Below are positions 11,100 to 24,468 of a stretch of DNA of 64,000 bases, one piece after another (within the stretch, counting starts at the first letter, position 1; the number at the start of each line of letters is the position of its first letter). Source of the DNA: Zygaena filipendulae (Eukaryota; Arthropoda; Insecta; Lepidoptera; Zygaenidae); NCBI GenBank assembly GCA_907165275.2, contig OU015652.1:9935001-9999000 (forward strand). The letters run 5' to 3'. The notes under the pieces were generated by a model, which was given only the letters and a program-made list of their open reading frames with translations, searched no databases and had not been told where the DNA came from. The position numbers were made by a program, and so were the translations under genes.

Positions 11100-14000
11100 G
11101 TTTTCGAAATCAATAACAAATCCATATCGATCGATATATCACGTGGCAAGTAAATATTTTACTTTAATAAAAATTCTGTTTTGAAATAGGTAGGTACATA
11201 CAATAAAAATTCTTAGAATAGTGCTCGGAAATAAAAAAGAGACATCGTGAACTGAGATGTAACATTCTTATTTCATGGTGTATGACAGTTTTAAGCTAAA
11301 TTAATCTGATAAATACAAAAATTAATCAGGGCCTGCAGTCTCAATATACTACTTTACGACTGCTTATCGATCATTTTCGGCTGAAAACTTCTTAACGATA
11401 AAATATATAGAGATTTTTCGTAGCCTCTACAGTTTAAATATGGATTTTTTTCGCTATAGTATCGAACACAACTGTCAATTTAACGATTTCTATTTATAAC
11501 TTAGCGTGCCTTTGGGACTGCCCAATACTCAGAAAAACTGTTGATAACATTCACAGTAGACTTTTTAGACTTTTTAGAGTAGCGATTTTTTCGCTGAACT
11601 TAACTATCGATAGGAAATCACATCGATCATTAAGTATGCCGAGACTGCAGGGACAGATCTGTTATTATTTTGTTCGGTGTGAGGCCTCCGATAACCACAC
11701 GAAAGGAATTCAGTGACGTTATGTGTCACGAGACCGAACCGGGACCGAGGGTTGAAATGCAACAAAAAATTCAGGTAGGGAGGCAATGACCCCACGGGTT
11801 TTTTTGACGATGACGTCATCTCTAGTCGAAATTCCTTCCGCACATTTAAACGTATGTGTTAAAAACTAGGTAAACGAAATCCTCAACATAACGTTCATGA
11901 TTTTTCAATTCCACCTTCATTCCAAGAATGCGCTCGCTAAGATCACGCACGTGATTCAACAGAAATGTTTCACTTTTCGGTTTTTCGTCAAAGTATACTT
12001 TACAATTCGCACTAGTATCCGGGTGTCATTGACCTTGTGCCAGCTGTTAGACTATTGTGACGATCAGCACAAGCGTTCAGTATGAAAAAATTAATGCCGG
12101 TAAACTCTTTTATTTGACTCCTGAGTAAAAAAACCATGAATAATGACATCATTATTTTCTCTTTTACGCATGTTCATGGGTTTCATTAGAGTATGAAAGA
12201 CAAAATAAACTATTGTTATTATCAATTATATTGTTGACGGATCCGTTAGTCGTAGGTACTTACTGTGCTAATGACTTCTAATCTACTGTACGATGTAGAC
12301 TCATCTATTTCGAAGACGAAAATGTCATCTTTAACTGTGACTTTTACGGGTGTAGGTATGAAAATTACTTTCATAGTAGTAGTCGAATTGAATAGAATTT
12401 AAAGTAGTTTCAAGACACGATTTGAATGTGTCGCGATGCGCCACAGCGGAGTCGAAGCGTGGGTCATGATGTAGAATAAATTTAGAAGAGACGATATTGT
12501 CGGGCCACTACAAACCCATAACACAGCTGTAGGCAGAGTTCCACGCCACCGACACATGCCCGCACCCCTTCGACACGCACACACACACACACACCCATAA
12601 ACACAGCCACACCAAGTAAAACATGCAGGCCCAACGTAAACACGCATAGCTTTATGTACACCAGATGCCCCTATGAAAAGAGACGAAGATACTAGATATG
12701 GTAATGCTAGAAAAGACAGAGCTAACACAGGAGTGAAGTTTGACAACGTGCACGGTGTTCTAATTAAACATAGATGAAGAATTAAAAAATGTAATAGCAG
12801 ATTGTAAGTTAAAATATTAAACCAACTCACAAAATACAGAAGTTTGCGCCCATTCTGATAGATGTTATTGTTGATTAAATTCTTTTTGGTATTTAAAGAA
12901 CTTCTCTACATTAATGAGTTAATACTCAAGTTTTTTATACGGCAAACCAATCGACCCACACATTTGTCAAGACAAATAAATAATATGACCATTTTTTTAA
13001 ACATTGACGCTATCCACACTTTTAACAAAACTATGTACTTATTTAAAGTATACCTACTAATGGTCACTAGTAGACTCGATAACAACGATTTTTAGATCTT
13101 TTGTCTGTAGAGATAGAACCTACCTTCGCGTATCACATTAAAATTAACTAATTTTCGCAGTTGCTTATAGATTAGCTTAGAACATTCGGTTTTTTCACTC
13201 GCAATCGATTCTCGAAACGTGAACTTAGGTTCACTTAGAACTTAAACCGTAAAGTAGTGGCCGCAATAGTGCCTAATGCCAGCACATTTACAAACACCAT
13301 GAGAGGCGCAAGCAACAGTTAGTTAAAAATAAGACAACTCTTTTCCCCACAAAGAGCATAATGTTTCGTAGGAACTAGCTAATAGAAAAATAAACAGAGC
13401 CGCAGCACACTGTGAGGCCAGCGAGGCCATTGTTAATTAACATACAGATAGTTTAATAAAAGGCAGGAAACTAGCAGCGAGGGGAGCGGGCAATGAAGCG
13501 GTAAAAATAGAAGTGGGGGCGGTCGCGACCTAGCGAAATCGATCCTAGCCTGGGGTTGCCAGAATGCAGAGGTTTCCTAGTAAGTGGCGATATTCTAACA
13601 TAATCCGGTGTCCCGGAATTGAAGTCTTCTGTACAAGAAAACCAGAATTTCAACTGAATTGTAATAATAATAATTATATCTAATCAATAACCAGTTAACG
13701 GATTTGTATTAAAATATGTTAAAATCGCGATACCCTCAACCTTTTAGCTGGGGTCTTATTTTCATTTAATTATGCTCACATTGTTCGATTGTTTAATTAA
13801 AATAAAACATGTTTTTATAAGTAAGTAGTTCATTTATCTGAAATTATTAACTAACATAGATTTTGTATGTACTGTCTAACTGAATTACGCTATAATAACA
13901 ATGACTTTAATTATTATTTTTCACGATAACTTTTGTTGTTTATTTTTATTCTTGTTTGAGATTTATCTGAGGTTCACTAATTAAAATTTTAAAGAAAAAT

Positions 14001-14185
14001 TATTTAAATTTATTTGCCAGTCATTTAAAAAAAGCAGGAAATAATTATTTCATATCTGGTAAGGGTAATAGCGCCGCTGTTCGTACATGCAGCGGTCGAC
14101 TATGCACCGTGCCATGTCTCTCTAATCGATAATGACTACCGAAGACGACACTATCGGGTTTATGGAATATATTATGTGCAACTAC
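11100..14185. other. Non-coding DNA with one microsatellite
   Basis: An (AC)n run lies at about 12577-12594, inside a 143-codon minus frame (12399-12830) whose protein is low-complexity Cys/Val and not believable as a gene. A 79-codon minus frame at 11604-11843 likewise shows no domain. No RNA genes or clear repeat ends were found. Confidence 0.45.
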
Positions 14186-14188
14186 TAC

Positions 14189-14210
14189 AGAGAGAGAGAG
14201 AGAGAGAGAA
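14189..14210. repeat. (AG)n microsatellite
   Basis: About eleven AG units followed by A-rich sequence. A GAGA-type tract of this kind can bind GAGA factor in insects, but there is no promoter context here. Confidence 0.9.
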
Positions 14211-14394
14211 AATAGAACGAAAACTTACTTGTTTTCTTTCTCTGCTAAATCTATTCCGGAATTTACTACAAAGCATCGTTTTTGTTATTGATTTCTGGAT
14301 TTATTTACAAATATTGGATTTTTTCTAAAGTGAAAATGCAGACAATAAAAGGAATAGTACCTATTTAAAAATTTTACTTAGAGAGTGATTTTTA

Positions 14395-14670
14395 TTTATG
14401 AAAGTACTACGTTTTGGAGTTAGAGTTATGAAAATCGGTGGTTGTGCTTTTTTTGAGGATGCAAAAGGGTGAAACTGGAGTGAAACCACTGACGGAACAG
14501 CTAGTCATTAGTTATTAATTGATACAAAAATTGTGTGTAGTGTACAACTATATAATAGTGGGGCAAAACTTTAATAGGAATTCACTCTCTGCAGTGACTG
14601 TAGTCGAGTGACTTATCGTTAGAGAAACGCCTTGTAGGCTGGAGGTTGAACGTTCAATTCCTAATGGTGA
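14395..14670. repeat. Dispersed repeat tail followed by weak tRNA-like segment
   Basis: 14398-14508 holds GAAAGTACTACGTTTTGGAG and GAGTGAAACCACTGACGGAAC plus AGCTAGTC, another copy of the AGCTAG-ending repeat. At 14609-14665 a possible B box (GTTCAATTCC) follows a poor A box. This could be a decayed SINE head, but it is weak. Confidence 0.45.
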
Positions 14671-14679
14671 CAGCTGCAA

Positions 14680-17600
14680 CGTTATGATATATCATAAATT
14701 CGATCTCAGGACAATTTTAATGACTGATGACTCAACTTAAATTTTGATCTATCCATGAAATAGCATGAACAACTAAAATATTTACACATAGGTACTACTT
14801 CTGTGTATCCCGAACGCGATATAGTATAACTTACATTAATAAAGTTATCTACAATTTTGACACACAAAAATAGTGTTGCATTCATGAACGAAAACCAACA
14901 AAACTAAAATACACGTACATACATACGTACTTATCATCAAAAAATAAGGAAGTGGTTATGCACGAGGGAACTTTGTGTGCCGGGTGAGTCAGCTGTGACA
15001 CGAGTCCTGATTATTTCAGCGTGCGAATCCGCAAACATTTCACCAGTGAGGCAGGTCAGGGCCCAGGCAAAAGCAACGTACTGTAAGCTAAGTACTAAGG
15101 GCACATAAAGTAGGTCATACGTTCCCTACATAACATTCGCGCGCAAACGTTTCTTCGAGCATAAAACAATTGCTGTTTAATTTTCGAATGTGATTTTTAA
15201 TAACAGCACGTTATTAATGTTACGGAAAGTTGAATGCACGTAAGTAACAAGGTTTATCAACAAATGTTAAATAAATTTAGATTGCGGCAGGTCAGTGAGG
15301 TTAATGCACGTTCACGATGTTATTGTGTTAAGTAAACAAGTTAAAAGGTAACTGTCGCAGTGCTGAGTACATACAAGTACATATGTACTTATCTATGCAC
15401 ATTATCAGCGTGAGTTGACACAAAAATATTTTCAGTTAAATCGAACAAAACTGCACATAGAAATGTTTGACTGTTTTTTTTTTTAATTAAATTTTTCATT
15501 TGTAGATTTGATAAAAAACGAAAAAGTTGCCAAAAAATTAACTCATCGTTTTTTAAAGTGTAAGTTTTTTCAACGCATCACAACATTATTATTTTTTAAT
15601 GAATAGATACGTAAAGTTCTTTAAAATAATGATATTATGACTTATTTGTAAAAGTTAAAAAAGAGAGAAGAGTTTTTATTCTGTTAACATTGCCTTCACA
15701 TCGGTGGGAACCCAGCAGGGGTCTCACCGCAAAGCTATATAACAGCGAGCAAAAGCATCTATGCGCAGCCAAGCAAAACCACGGTACGTCTACCGGCTGC
15801 ACGCTACTCTACAAACTCTCATTAAAACAAAACACGCCGTATTCCCTTACTTTCTAGCGCCGACTCTTTATACAGTTCACGATCCCTTTAAATTAGTTCT
15901 ACTTGCTTATAGATCATAACTCTTTATTTAAGCAACAAACTTGTGTTATTTAAAAAGAGAATCACAAAATGGCTGATCGATAAATTTTAAAATCAATAAA
16001 TTATGCTTTATAGTGTATACAATACAAAGCAAATGAATCACCATTGATTGGACATCGTCTCAAGGCACTGAGAGTTAACTGCATTTCCATTTACGACAAA
16101 CACGACTTGGCTCGTATATGCAGTTCGAGATGTCATTTTACCCAATCTCTTAAAATATGACTCAGTGTTGAGTGTAGTATATACGGGTACACTACCTATT
16201 ATATACAATTCTTTGTTATCGACCGCAGCAGTGTTAACGACCAGCGATACAAAGGCGTTCGAAGGCGCCCTTCAGCCGAGTGAAGACCTTGGCTGGATTT
16301 AGCTGCGGTTCGACGGACTCGCGCCGATGCCATTTTGTTTTACTTCTCTCGTGTTGCATCTGATCATTTTATTATACGTACCTACAACCGGCTTGGAGGA
16401 TGCCACACATTCTTTTAATTGTTTTTATTTTTTTAAGTAGATTTTTTTTGGTTCCTTTTTCCTTGGCGGTCAGCCTTAATATATTTATGAGGGAGACTTG
16501 GTTGTCATTATTTTCACAAAAATAAGGAAATCGCAACAATCCGAGGTTGGCAACCGCGACGAGACCTTGGCCGATTTTAAATACAAGTTCAACGATCGAC
16601 GCTCGAATCACAGCTTCGTTTACTTTCCCCGTTGAAGCCGACGATAAAGTTCATGTTTGAACTTTATTCCTCCGTGATCCGGTTGATGTATGAAGTATAA
16701 AACTATAAATATCCCAACCAGATGTTAGGTGAAAATGTTTTATTTATGGTACGAAAATATTCAAACAGTTCCAGGGTAAACTTGCGTACAGACCGTACAG
16801 TCTTTCATGTTTTTTTCCGGCGCAGATTTTTAAGTTTACGTTTGAATTTCGAGAAGTCTACATCCATTGTCAACGCAGTTACTTTTAACTTCATGTATAA
16901 AATTTATGAATGTAATTAAAGCTGGCTTTATATGTGCTCTATTAAAAGAGAAAAACACAGCAATGTTATAGTGGGCATAAATGTTTCTATATATTATCTA
17001 TACATCGTCAATGGAGCGCACTAAATTGGAAGTTCGGTTGGATGTCGCGCGACCCGACCTTGGCCCGATTCTCGCGGGGTGAATGTCCTGATCCCGTCCT
17101 GTCTCATTGCAGGTCGCTTTCACCTCGCTGATGCTTGCACAATAATACCCATAGAATGACAAATAACTTGCGTCACAATCCTTTGACATAAGTAATTGGA
17201 TATTTTTCTTGAAGACATGAATTAAAGCCATCATGTTAAATAAACTAATGGATTGACTAAGAGAATTGCAAAAGTGTGTAATTAATTTTAACATAGTAAT
17301 TAGAAATACCTAGTTTGGAATTATAAAATTTTGGTGAACTGTTTAGTATAGACGCCAGTTAAGTTGAACGACATAAAAGCGTCCGGTAAACCTTACAACG
17401 ATGATACTTGAACGAACGATACGACACATTAAAAAAAAATCAATATTTCCGTCCACTATTCAATGACGCCTGTGCAAATCTCAATTTTTACCAAGTAACA
17501 AGATATTTGGCAAACTTATTGGCTTGGAATTGGACAAATATTGGATGTACATATAACAAGTTTTCGATACTTGAGATATGTGCACGAGTGTTTGCACATC

Positions 17601-18690
17601 GACTCCACATTTAAATCTATGTATATGTAAGTTTGTACCGATAGGTAATGCTGTCGATACGAATATATAGGTACACAATATGTCCCTACAACAGTATAAA
17701 AAATATTTGCCGGAATACCTACCTAGTTTTTTTACCACCTACCTAATAGCTACATGTATTTATTGGACATTTATATTCGTAATATATTTGACTGTTAGTA
17801 AATATTTTGATTTTGCTGCAGACAGGCATTTAGTATGAATAATAATTTCTAAATACCTATCAAGCTCTCCAATCATCTGGTAGTTATAATTTTTTTTTAA
17901 AGACATAATCCTTTATATTCATTAGATTAAAGTAGATAAATTTTATTTATAAACTTAGGTATATCAAGTATTTATAGTGTTTAACCTAAAAGGGCGAAAC
18001 CTATTGAACGACTGAAAATGTATAGGTTTAAACATGAATGTTGATTTTAAAACGTATAAGATAACAATGTTTGCAATATTCTATTTATCAATTTAACCTT
18101 CAAGATAGTTTTATCACTGTTCAAAGGCTTTTAGCACCTTTAAATTGAATTTACGAACGAATTTCCGTTTGATCGGTAAATATGTTTCTTGGTGGCATTC
18201 AAATAATTTCAGAGAATATCTATAACTAATAAATTTGGGCAAAATGCGCTGTAATCGCTGCTGCTATATACCCTCTACACAACTACCTATACCTAAGTGC
18301 AGTGTCACTATAAGAAGTGATGCTGGCCAGGGAAGGATTACAAAACTAACAGTATACATAAAACGACTAAACTTTATTTTATCTCTTGAAATCTCACGTT
18401 TTCAACTATTATTTTTATTACTGAATGTGTACCTATAACATCGCCGACGTGATGTCTCACATTGCGTCAGTGCCCACATTAGGGCAGGAATTCTCCGAAT
18501 GTTCACAATAATGAGCAGTTTGCAACGTGACATAAAATTTTATGTTCACTTTTATGATATAGTTTTGAGCTGTGCCTAGATTCAGTGCAAGGCGGTTGAT
18601 CAAAGCCCCGGCCGGAAGCGTGTGACGAGACGGAGCATGAGAAACGCAAACAAAAATGTTTTATATTCGGTGTACGAGTATTATTATATC
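14680..18690. other. Non-coding DNA, small CpG-rich patches
   Basis: A CpG-richer patch at 16200-16340 (AGCTGCGGTTCGACGGACTC) and another at 17030-17120 (GATGTCGCGCGACCCGACC) stand out. No credible gene was found; the listed open frames are short and domain-free. Confidence 0.4.
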
Positions 18691-18692
18691 CA

Positions 18693-18980
18693 ACTATAGC
18701 TGTGGCCCGCGGTTTCACCCGCGTGAGTTTTGGTATTCCTGCAGGATCTCCAAAGTAGCCTAATTTACTTCTTATAACATCAGCTAATTATCAGTGAAAG
18801 TCCCGTCAAAATCGGTCCAACCGTTTCGGAGATTCACCCGCATGAGTTTCGGAATTCCCGCAGGAACTCCAAACTTCTTTTATTCTTCTTCTCCTTACAA
18901 GCACCAACAAAAAAGAACTAGCGAAATTAGTCCAGCCGTTCATGCGTGATGTCATGACCAAGGGAAATAAGGATGTATAG
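18693..18980 (+). repeat. Dispersed repeat with internal tandem duplication, copy 1
   Basis: Starts AGCTGTGGCCCGCGGTTTCA. The module 'CCCGC.TGAGTTT.GG.ATTCC.GCAGGA.CTCC' occurs twice, at about 18715 and 18837, joined through AATCGGTCCAACCGTTTCGG. The 3' end reads GCGTGATGTCATGACCAAGG then GAAATAAGGATGTATAG. A second element with the same two-module structure is at 30645-30935, which defines a subfamily. Confidence 0.75.
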
Positions 18981-19219
18981 ATTTATTTTGTTTATGACTA
19001 GCTATTCCTCTCACAGTTTCAAACACGTTAATTACAAAATAACTTTGGGTAGTAACTTATTGTAACGGGATCAAATATACCCATCTTTTATTCCAAATTC
19101 CAAGCTTGGCTTGTACACATCAAGCGGCTGCAGTGTACTGCAGTTCTATAAGCGTAAATTCCTGGATTCCCTCGGGATTCATGAATTTTTATTTAAAAAA
19201 TTCTCAGTTGTCAATATTA

Positions 19220-19458
19220 ACCGCCGCACTCAGAGCCGACTTTAATGATTACTTAGTTAAGTATAGATTTTTAAAACAAAACTGCCGCAATTAGAGACGT
19301 TCAGTAAATTAATGTTAATTGGCATTTAACTAATTAAGTTACATCTCATTAAATGCCAATTAACATTAATTTACTGAACGTCTCTAATTGCGGCAGTTTT
19401 GTTTTAAAAATCTATACTTAACTAAGTAATCATTAAAGTCGATTCTGAGTGCGGCGGT
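19220..19458. mobile_element. Foldback (hairpin) element with 110-bp arms, copy 1
   Basis: The left arm 19220-19329 and right arm 19349-19458 are reverse complements over 110 bases with no gaps. I find two adjacent mismatches near the outer ends (GAGCCGAC against GAATCGAC). The loop is 19 bases (19330-19348). Ends read ACCGCCGCACTCAGA. No open frame inside. The near-identity of the arms suggests recent insertion or ongoing arm homogenisation. A shorter, diverged relative with the same CCGCACTCAGAGCCG ends is at 31239-31382. Confidence 0.9.
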
Positions 19459-19689
19459 AAGACTCATAAGCAAAAACAGCAGGTGCCATAATATGCTCTT
19501 TTTGTCTACGGTCATGTCAAGATGCGAACTTACCGTCTATCAATATGGATGCTAATGCTACTATCTACATATAATATATACATATAATACCTACATATAA
19601 ATAAAATTAAAGTGTCTGTTTGTAATTCCAAGTTAACAGCTTTACTAAATGCATATGAAAGTAGGTATATACTATATACGGTATTTACA

Positions 19690-19895
19690 TAAATAAAACA
19701 ATTATTTAAATTTTTCTCTGTCTGATGTCTGGTTTGTTCCGGCTAATCTCTGAAACGGCTGAACTGATTTTGAAGCGACTTTCACTGGCAGATAGCTGAT
19801 GTTATAAGTATTAACTTAAGCTACTTTTGTTTTAGGAAAAATCATTCCTGCGGGAATTCCGAAATTCATGCGGGTGAAACCGCGGGGCACAGCTA
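19690..19895 (-). repeat. Dispersed GCGGTTTCACC-type repeat, reverse orientation
   Basis: Reads TCTCTGAAACGGCTGAACTG, GCGACTTTCACTGGCAGATA, then GGGTGAAACCGCGGGGCACA and AGCTAGAT. Non-coding, a SINE or LINE tail. Very similar to the copy at 23595-23793. Confidence 0.8.
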
Positions 19896-19899
19896 GATA

Positions 19900-22310
19900 A
19901 TAACTATAAATTAATGATTTGAAAAACCTTCGACAGTTCAAGGTTACTATATTCTTCTAATATCATTGAAGTAACAGAATACCTTATATCGACTGAACCA
20001 AACCTGTGGAAGATTCATCAAATGGAGAACAAAGATAATCTTCAAACGGCCGGCAGATTTTCTTGTATCAATAAAATTCACCATAAAAATATATTTTCGC
20101 TTCAAATAAATTGTTATTATATGAGCGTCATTCCATGACTCACGTGATTTTGTTATAGGTATCATAAATTTTAAATAGTCTCGCTAAATAATTTATGTGA
20201 ACTTTTGACTCTTATAAATAATTAATTTATCAATCAATCAATCAAGTGTGTAGCAAATACCTACCTATTGTTGAAAACACTAATCATAAAACCCCTTTTC
20301 ACTCTTGCTAAATTACTAAGTCCATTATTTGGATTCAACAACATACCGAGGTAAAAACCTGTGATTCCGTTAAAATAAGAGAAAAAGGTTATTAATAGTC
20401 AGATGAAAAAAAATTGTGTTTTTTTTTTGCAGTGATGTCGGGACTTAAGAGCCGGTTAAATAAATGAAAAGACGATTAGTTATCAGTCAGCCCAAACCTG
20501 ATATTTTTATTAAAAAGTCCTTTCGTTCTGTGTAAACACCACCCCAATTTAATTGCGAAGAACAGATACAACTTTAAGAATATAATGACAGTAATAAATA
20601 GGGAAGAAGAACAAGAGAAAAAAATATGTAAAAAATGAGATCAAATTTATATAAAAACAATATACTTACGTTATAATGCTTGAACACTATCATACAGCGC
20701 CAAACTAAGAAGAGCTTGTTTATGGGTAGCAATTATTGATAAATTATCAAATTGATCTAATGATCGTCCCACGTACAAATTGGTAGCGGACTCCAACACT
20801 AAGACTTAATTAACAGAAACAAAAATAAAGACATAAACAGCATTTACGAATAGAAGCACTACCAATGGTTAGTTATTTAAACCTGCAGCCGTAGCTAATT
20901 TTGTCTAATCACAACGTATAGATGCTATCGAGTTAGTTCAATATACCGGTAGGTATTACATTTATTGCCCATATGTCTCCACTGACAACAATTTTGGTCT
21001 GTTAATTGCTCAATTCAATGTCGCCCAAGACGCTTTAACAAAGTGTCGTAATTCTTTCAATTGCTGATCGACAGATAACGTCTGTACGTGGTCATTATAT
21101 CTAGTGCCTTATGATGATGATGACACGATGTAAACTTAGCGAAATCATTAATTTATAATCACGATCTACGATTATCTTTCAACGTAATATTATAAGAAAT
21201 GGATTGTAAAATCTTTTCCCTTGAACAATAGAGTCCACGAAATCATTAGAGATATCAAATCTTAAGAGAAAAAAATATTTCATTTGTTTTTTATCATTCT
21301 TAAGCTGAAATTCAAAGTTCCCCGCAATGAGATCAGCAGGCTGCAACTCAAGCGTATCGATAGGTTAGGTAAAAAAATAATAATTAATGTATGACGAACG
21401 ACTTCACAAAGCAAACTAAGCTGTTATTAATAAATGAAAGAAGAGCGACACTTAGATATTAATCACAACGCATGTCGTTGCATTGAAGTGGTGAGATCAT
21501 TACCGAAGCTATAAAACCTTAAGAACAGAATTTATTATAATATAGGTTAAAGCGATACGAAAAAAAAAATACTTAAAGAATTTTTTAATTAGGATTTAAA
21601 AATATTCTCATAGTTAGGTATTACAACTATGGGAATATTTTTAAAATATTAATACATTTGATATTACAATGATTTGAAAAATTCTGGTGGATTTTTTATA
21701 AAAAAAAATACATATTGTATGTACTCCATCTGATCTGATCATCTATCTGGTCTGGTCCTATATATCTATATTTATCGTAAAAAGTTAGTTTTTCAATGTT
21801 AGGTAATCAAATCATTCCCTAATTTAAAAAACGGTTTCCGTTCCTATTATCACGAAAAATAAGATTTTCTTCACAAGAAACGTTTTCTATTCTGTAGAAG
21901 TTTAAAAATTCCAATTTACAAATCTCTGTTGGTTTCAAGCATTATATACATAGTTTTAATTTTCTGGATTCCTATCTTTTTGAGTTAGAATAGTTTTATG
22001 TTAAAAAATTATATCTATAAGTGTGTGCTTTTTAATAAAAAATATTTTCGCATATCGGTGTCGCTTCCAGTACATGTTTGATTGGACGAGTAGTGAACTC
22101 ATATTCTGGAGGCGGTGGGCAGGACAGTTCATTAAGTTATCGACGCGAATAATGGCCAATGGCAGCGTGATGCATGCTTTATGGATGCTCCTCCAAGCGC
22201 TGCCTTTCAATTATTTATTGTACCTACTGGTTGCTTCATTTATCTTATTGTATTGCGCACATTTTTTATTTCACTACCTATAGGTTGTTCTTGGCGTTTT
22301 CGCCCTCTTT
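19900..22310. other. Non-coding AT-rich DNA with a short hairpin
   Basis: At 21595-21615 and 21625-21645 two 21-base arms (TTTAAAAATATTCTCATAGTT on the left) are complementary with one G-T wobble, around a 9-base loop. This is short for a pre-miRNA. Overlapping frames at 22001-22283 have no recognisable domain. Nothing else was identified. Confidence 0.45.
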
Positions 22311-22312
22311 AA

Positions 22313-22590
22313 CGTCGGAGTTCCCGCGAGAATTCCACGATAAGAATTTTCCAGTGTCCTTTTCGGCAACGTAGGTGTATGAAAAATTTCATGACAGTCC
22401 CTCACGGTTTCACCCACGTTAGTCTCAGAGTTTCCGCGGGAATTCCAGGTCTGAAAGTACCCTATGTCCTTTTTTGCACCCCTGACAACATATATGTATG
22501 ACCCGATAATCATGAAGTAACTCTGCAGTAGTTAAGGTATGAAAAGGTAACAGACAGACAAACTTTCGCATTTATATATTAGTATGTACT
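22313..22590 (+). repeat. Dispersed repeat, two fused units
   Basis: Two diverged units in a row: GTTCCCGCGAGAATTCCACG with ATTTTCCAGTGTCC, then CACGGTTTCACCCACGTTAG with CCTATGTCCTTTTTTGCACC. It ends in AGACAGACAAACTTTCGCAT and ATATTAGTATG. Each unit is a partial copy of the GCGGTTTCACC family. Tandem fusion of these units recurs elsewhere (18693, 30645, 53760). Confidence 0.65.
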
Positions 22591-22599
22591 TGGATTTGG

Positions 22600-23590
22600 A
22601 TAGGTATCTACACCTATACTCAGTATTGTTAGTGAACTAAGTGATTTCTTAGTTTGACCCGAGGTGTAGGCGAAGGATTAAAATCTCAGTGGTGACTGGT
22701 GGGTGAATAAATGTCGATAGTTTATTTTTTATTTGGTAAAGTGAAAAGGACAATTAAACTAGTGAAATCGTCAATTTTCTGTACGCTAAACATCTACGCA
22801 ATATCTGGGGGCACGACAGTCGAACATATCACTTTGGACAAATATATGTATAATTATATTAAAAAAACTTTAAGCTGTTTGCAGTGATTTCATATTAACA
22901 TTAAAGTATTTCTAAATGTTAATTGTTTTGTCGATTTCTCCTCCTCCATTTCACATGCAGACTGAACTCGCCAATGACCTCTTCGATTCGAATCTAATTT
23001 ATTTGACTAAAACATATGTATTGTGCATAATTTTCGAACCAGCAACATCGACGCCCCGTTCAATGCTAATAGAATAAAACAATCGCGTACACAAATATTT
23101 AGGATACACGTTATTTTTTATATGTACGAAAATATACAACACATTAACTTTTATCGTATTTACTCGTATTTATAAATGAACAATTAACTACATGGTACAT
23201 TTTTAATCAAAATCGAATATTAAAAATATACAAGTATTATAAGATAAATTATGAATAGAAACATAATATAATTATTATGTTCGAGTAAAATTGATAACAA
23301 ACGCGAATAAAAGGGGAATTTTAATTACAATAAGTTTAGTGAAGTCGAAATATAATATAATCAATTATTTAAAGTAAACTACTATAGCTTATCCTCCCTA
23401 TACTCACGTGAGTTTTGATATTACTTCGGGAACACTTTATATTGGGATAAGTTGTGTTTCAATCCAGAACTTATTTTACTTTGTTCCAAATACTACCCAG
23501 CCATTTACAAATATCCAAATTTTTACTATGCTTTGTTATAACTTTAATAAATAGTTACCGTACACAGACTACATGTACTAACTAAATGGA
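22600..23590. other. Non-coding AT-rich DNA, nothing recognised
   Basis: No open frame over about 60 codons and no repeat ends recognised. Confidence 0.5.
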
Positions 23591-23594
23591 GGTA

Positions 23595-23793
23595 CTTAAA
23601 AAAAGTTTTAAAATTTTTGTCTGTCTGTCTGTCTGTCTGTTTGTTCCGGTTAATCTCTGAAACGGCTGGACCGATTTTAAAGGGATTTTCCCTGGCAGAT
23701 ATTGGTGTTACCCACATCTTTTATTTTAGAAAAAAATTGTTCCTGAAGGCATTCCGAAAATCACGCGGGTGAAACCGCGGAACACAGCTAGTA
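23595..23793 (-). repeat. Dispersed GCGGTTTCACC-type repeat, reverse orientation
   Basis: A (GTCT)n run at 23618-23641 is followed by AATCTCTGAAACGGCTGGAC and GGATTTTCCCTGGCAGATAT. The end is GGGTGAAACCGCGGAACACA and AGCTAGTA. Same family and orientation as 19690-19895. Confidence 0.8.
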
Positions 23794-24437
23794 TTGTGTA
23801 TTAATGATAGTGATAACGAAGTATGTAAAAAGTATCTTTAAGAAAAAGAAAATAAATGTTTCCTTTAAAACTTTCTCATAATATACCTATACTACGTAAA
23901 CAAACGATAACCTATGACGATATCAATGTGCAAAAGTAGTATAATTATTTTGCATTGAAGTTTTTAACGCTTGGAGACGAAGCAAGTGTTAGTCCGTTAA
24001 GGAATAAAAGAAACACAACACAACACAGCTAATATCGAACGGTGTAATGTAACACCCAAATTATTAGCATACCTACTAACAGTGAGTCAGATTACCTAAA
24101 TAGATAATAGAGAAACACGAAAGATGCAAAACAGATTTGATGTTGAGATAAAACGTAAATTATACCCTGAAACGAAACTGTAATTTAATTGAATTGTATG
24201 GAAATTAGAGACAGCGCAAAAAGTTTATTCCACGTTGGATTACAGCCGTCTGAATTAAATTCTAAACAGAAATAGTTATCCAGATGCAATATACGAACAC
24301 CGGTCAACTAACTACTCGTTACTGCAGGATAGTTAAAATAAAATGCAAAAAACATTAACAGGTGCGAACGATTTCAGATAAATGAGAAATATGTACATTT
24401 AATTCCATACACAGAATTATTAATCCATCATTTTATC

Positions 24438-24467
<30 letters not shown>
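24438..24467. repeat. (GA)n microsatellite
   Basis: An imperfect run of GA units, interrupted by AAGAG at its 3' end. Confidence 0.9.

Positions 24468-24468
<1 letters not shown>

Noticed and set aside
12399..12830. 143-codon minus-strand frame
   Set aside because: It runs through an (AC)n microsatellite, giving CVCVCAC-type protein, and shows no domain or splice support.
18693..18980. CRISPR array suggested by repeated CCCGC...GGAACTCC modules
   Set aside because: Only two diverged modules, no regular spacers, and the same sequence is dispersed through the window as a transposable repeat.
21595..21645. microRNA precursor
   Set aside because: The stem is only 21 bp with a 9-nt loop and very AT-rich; an animal pre-miRNA needs a stem of about 30 bp or more including the lower stem.
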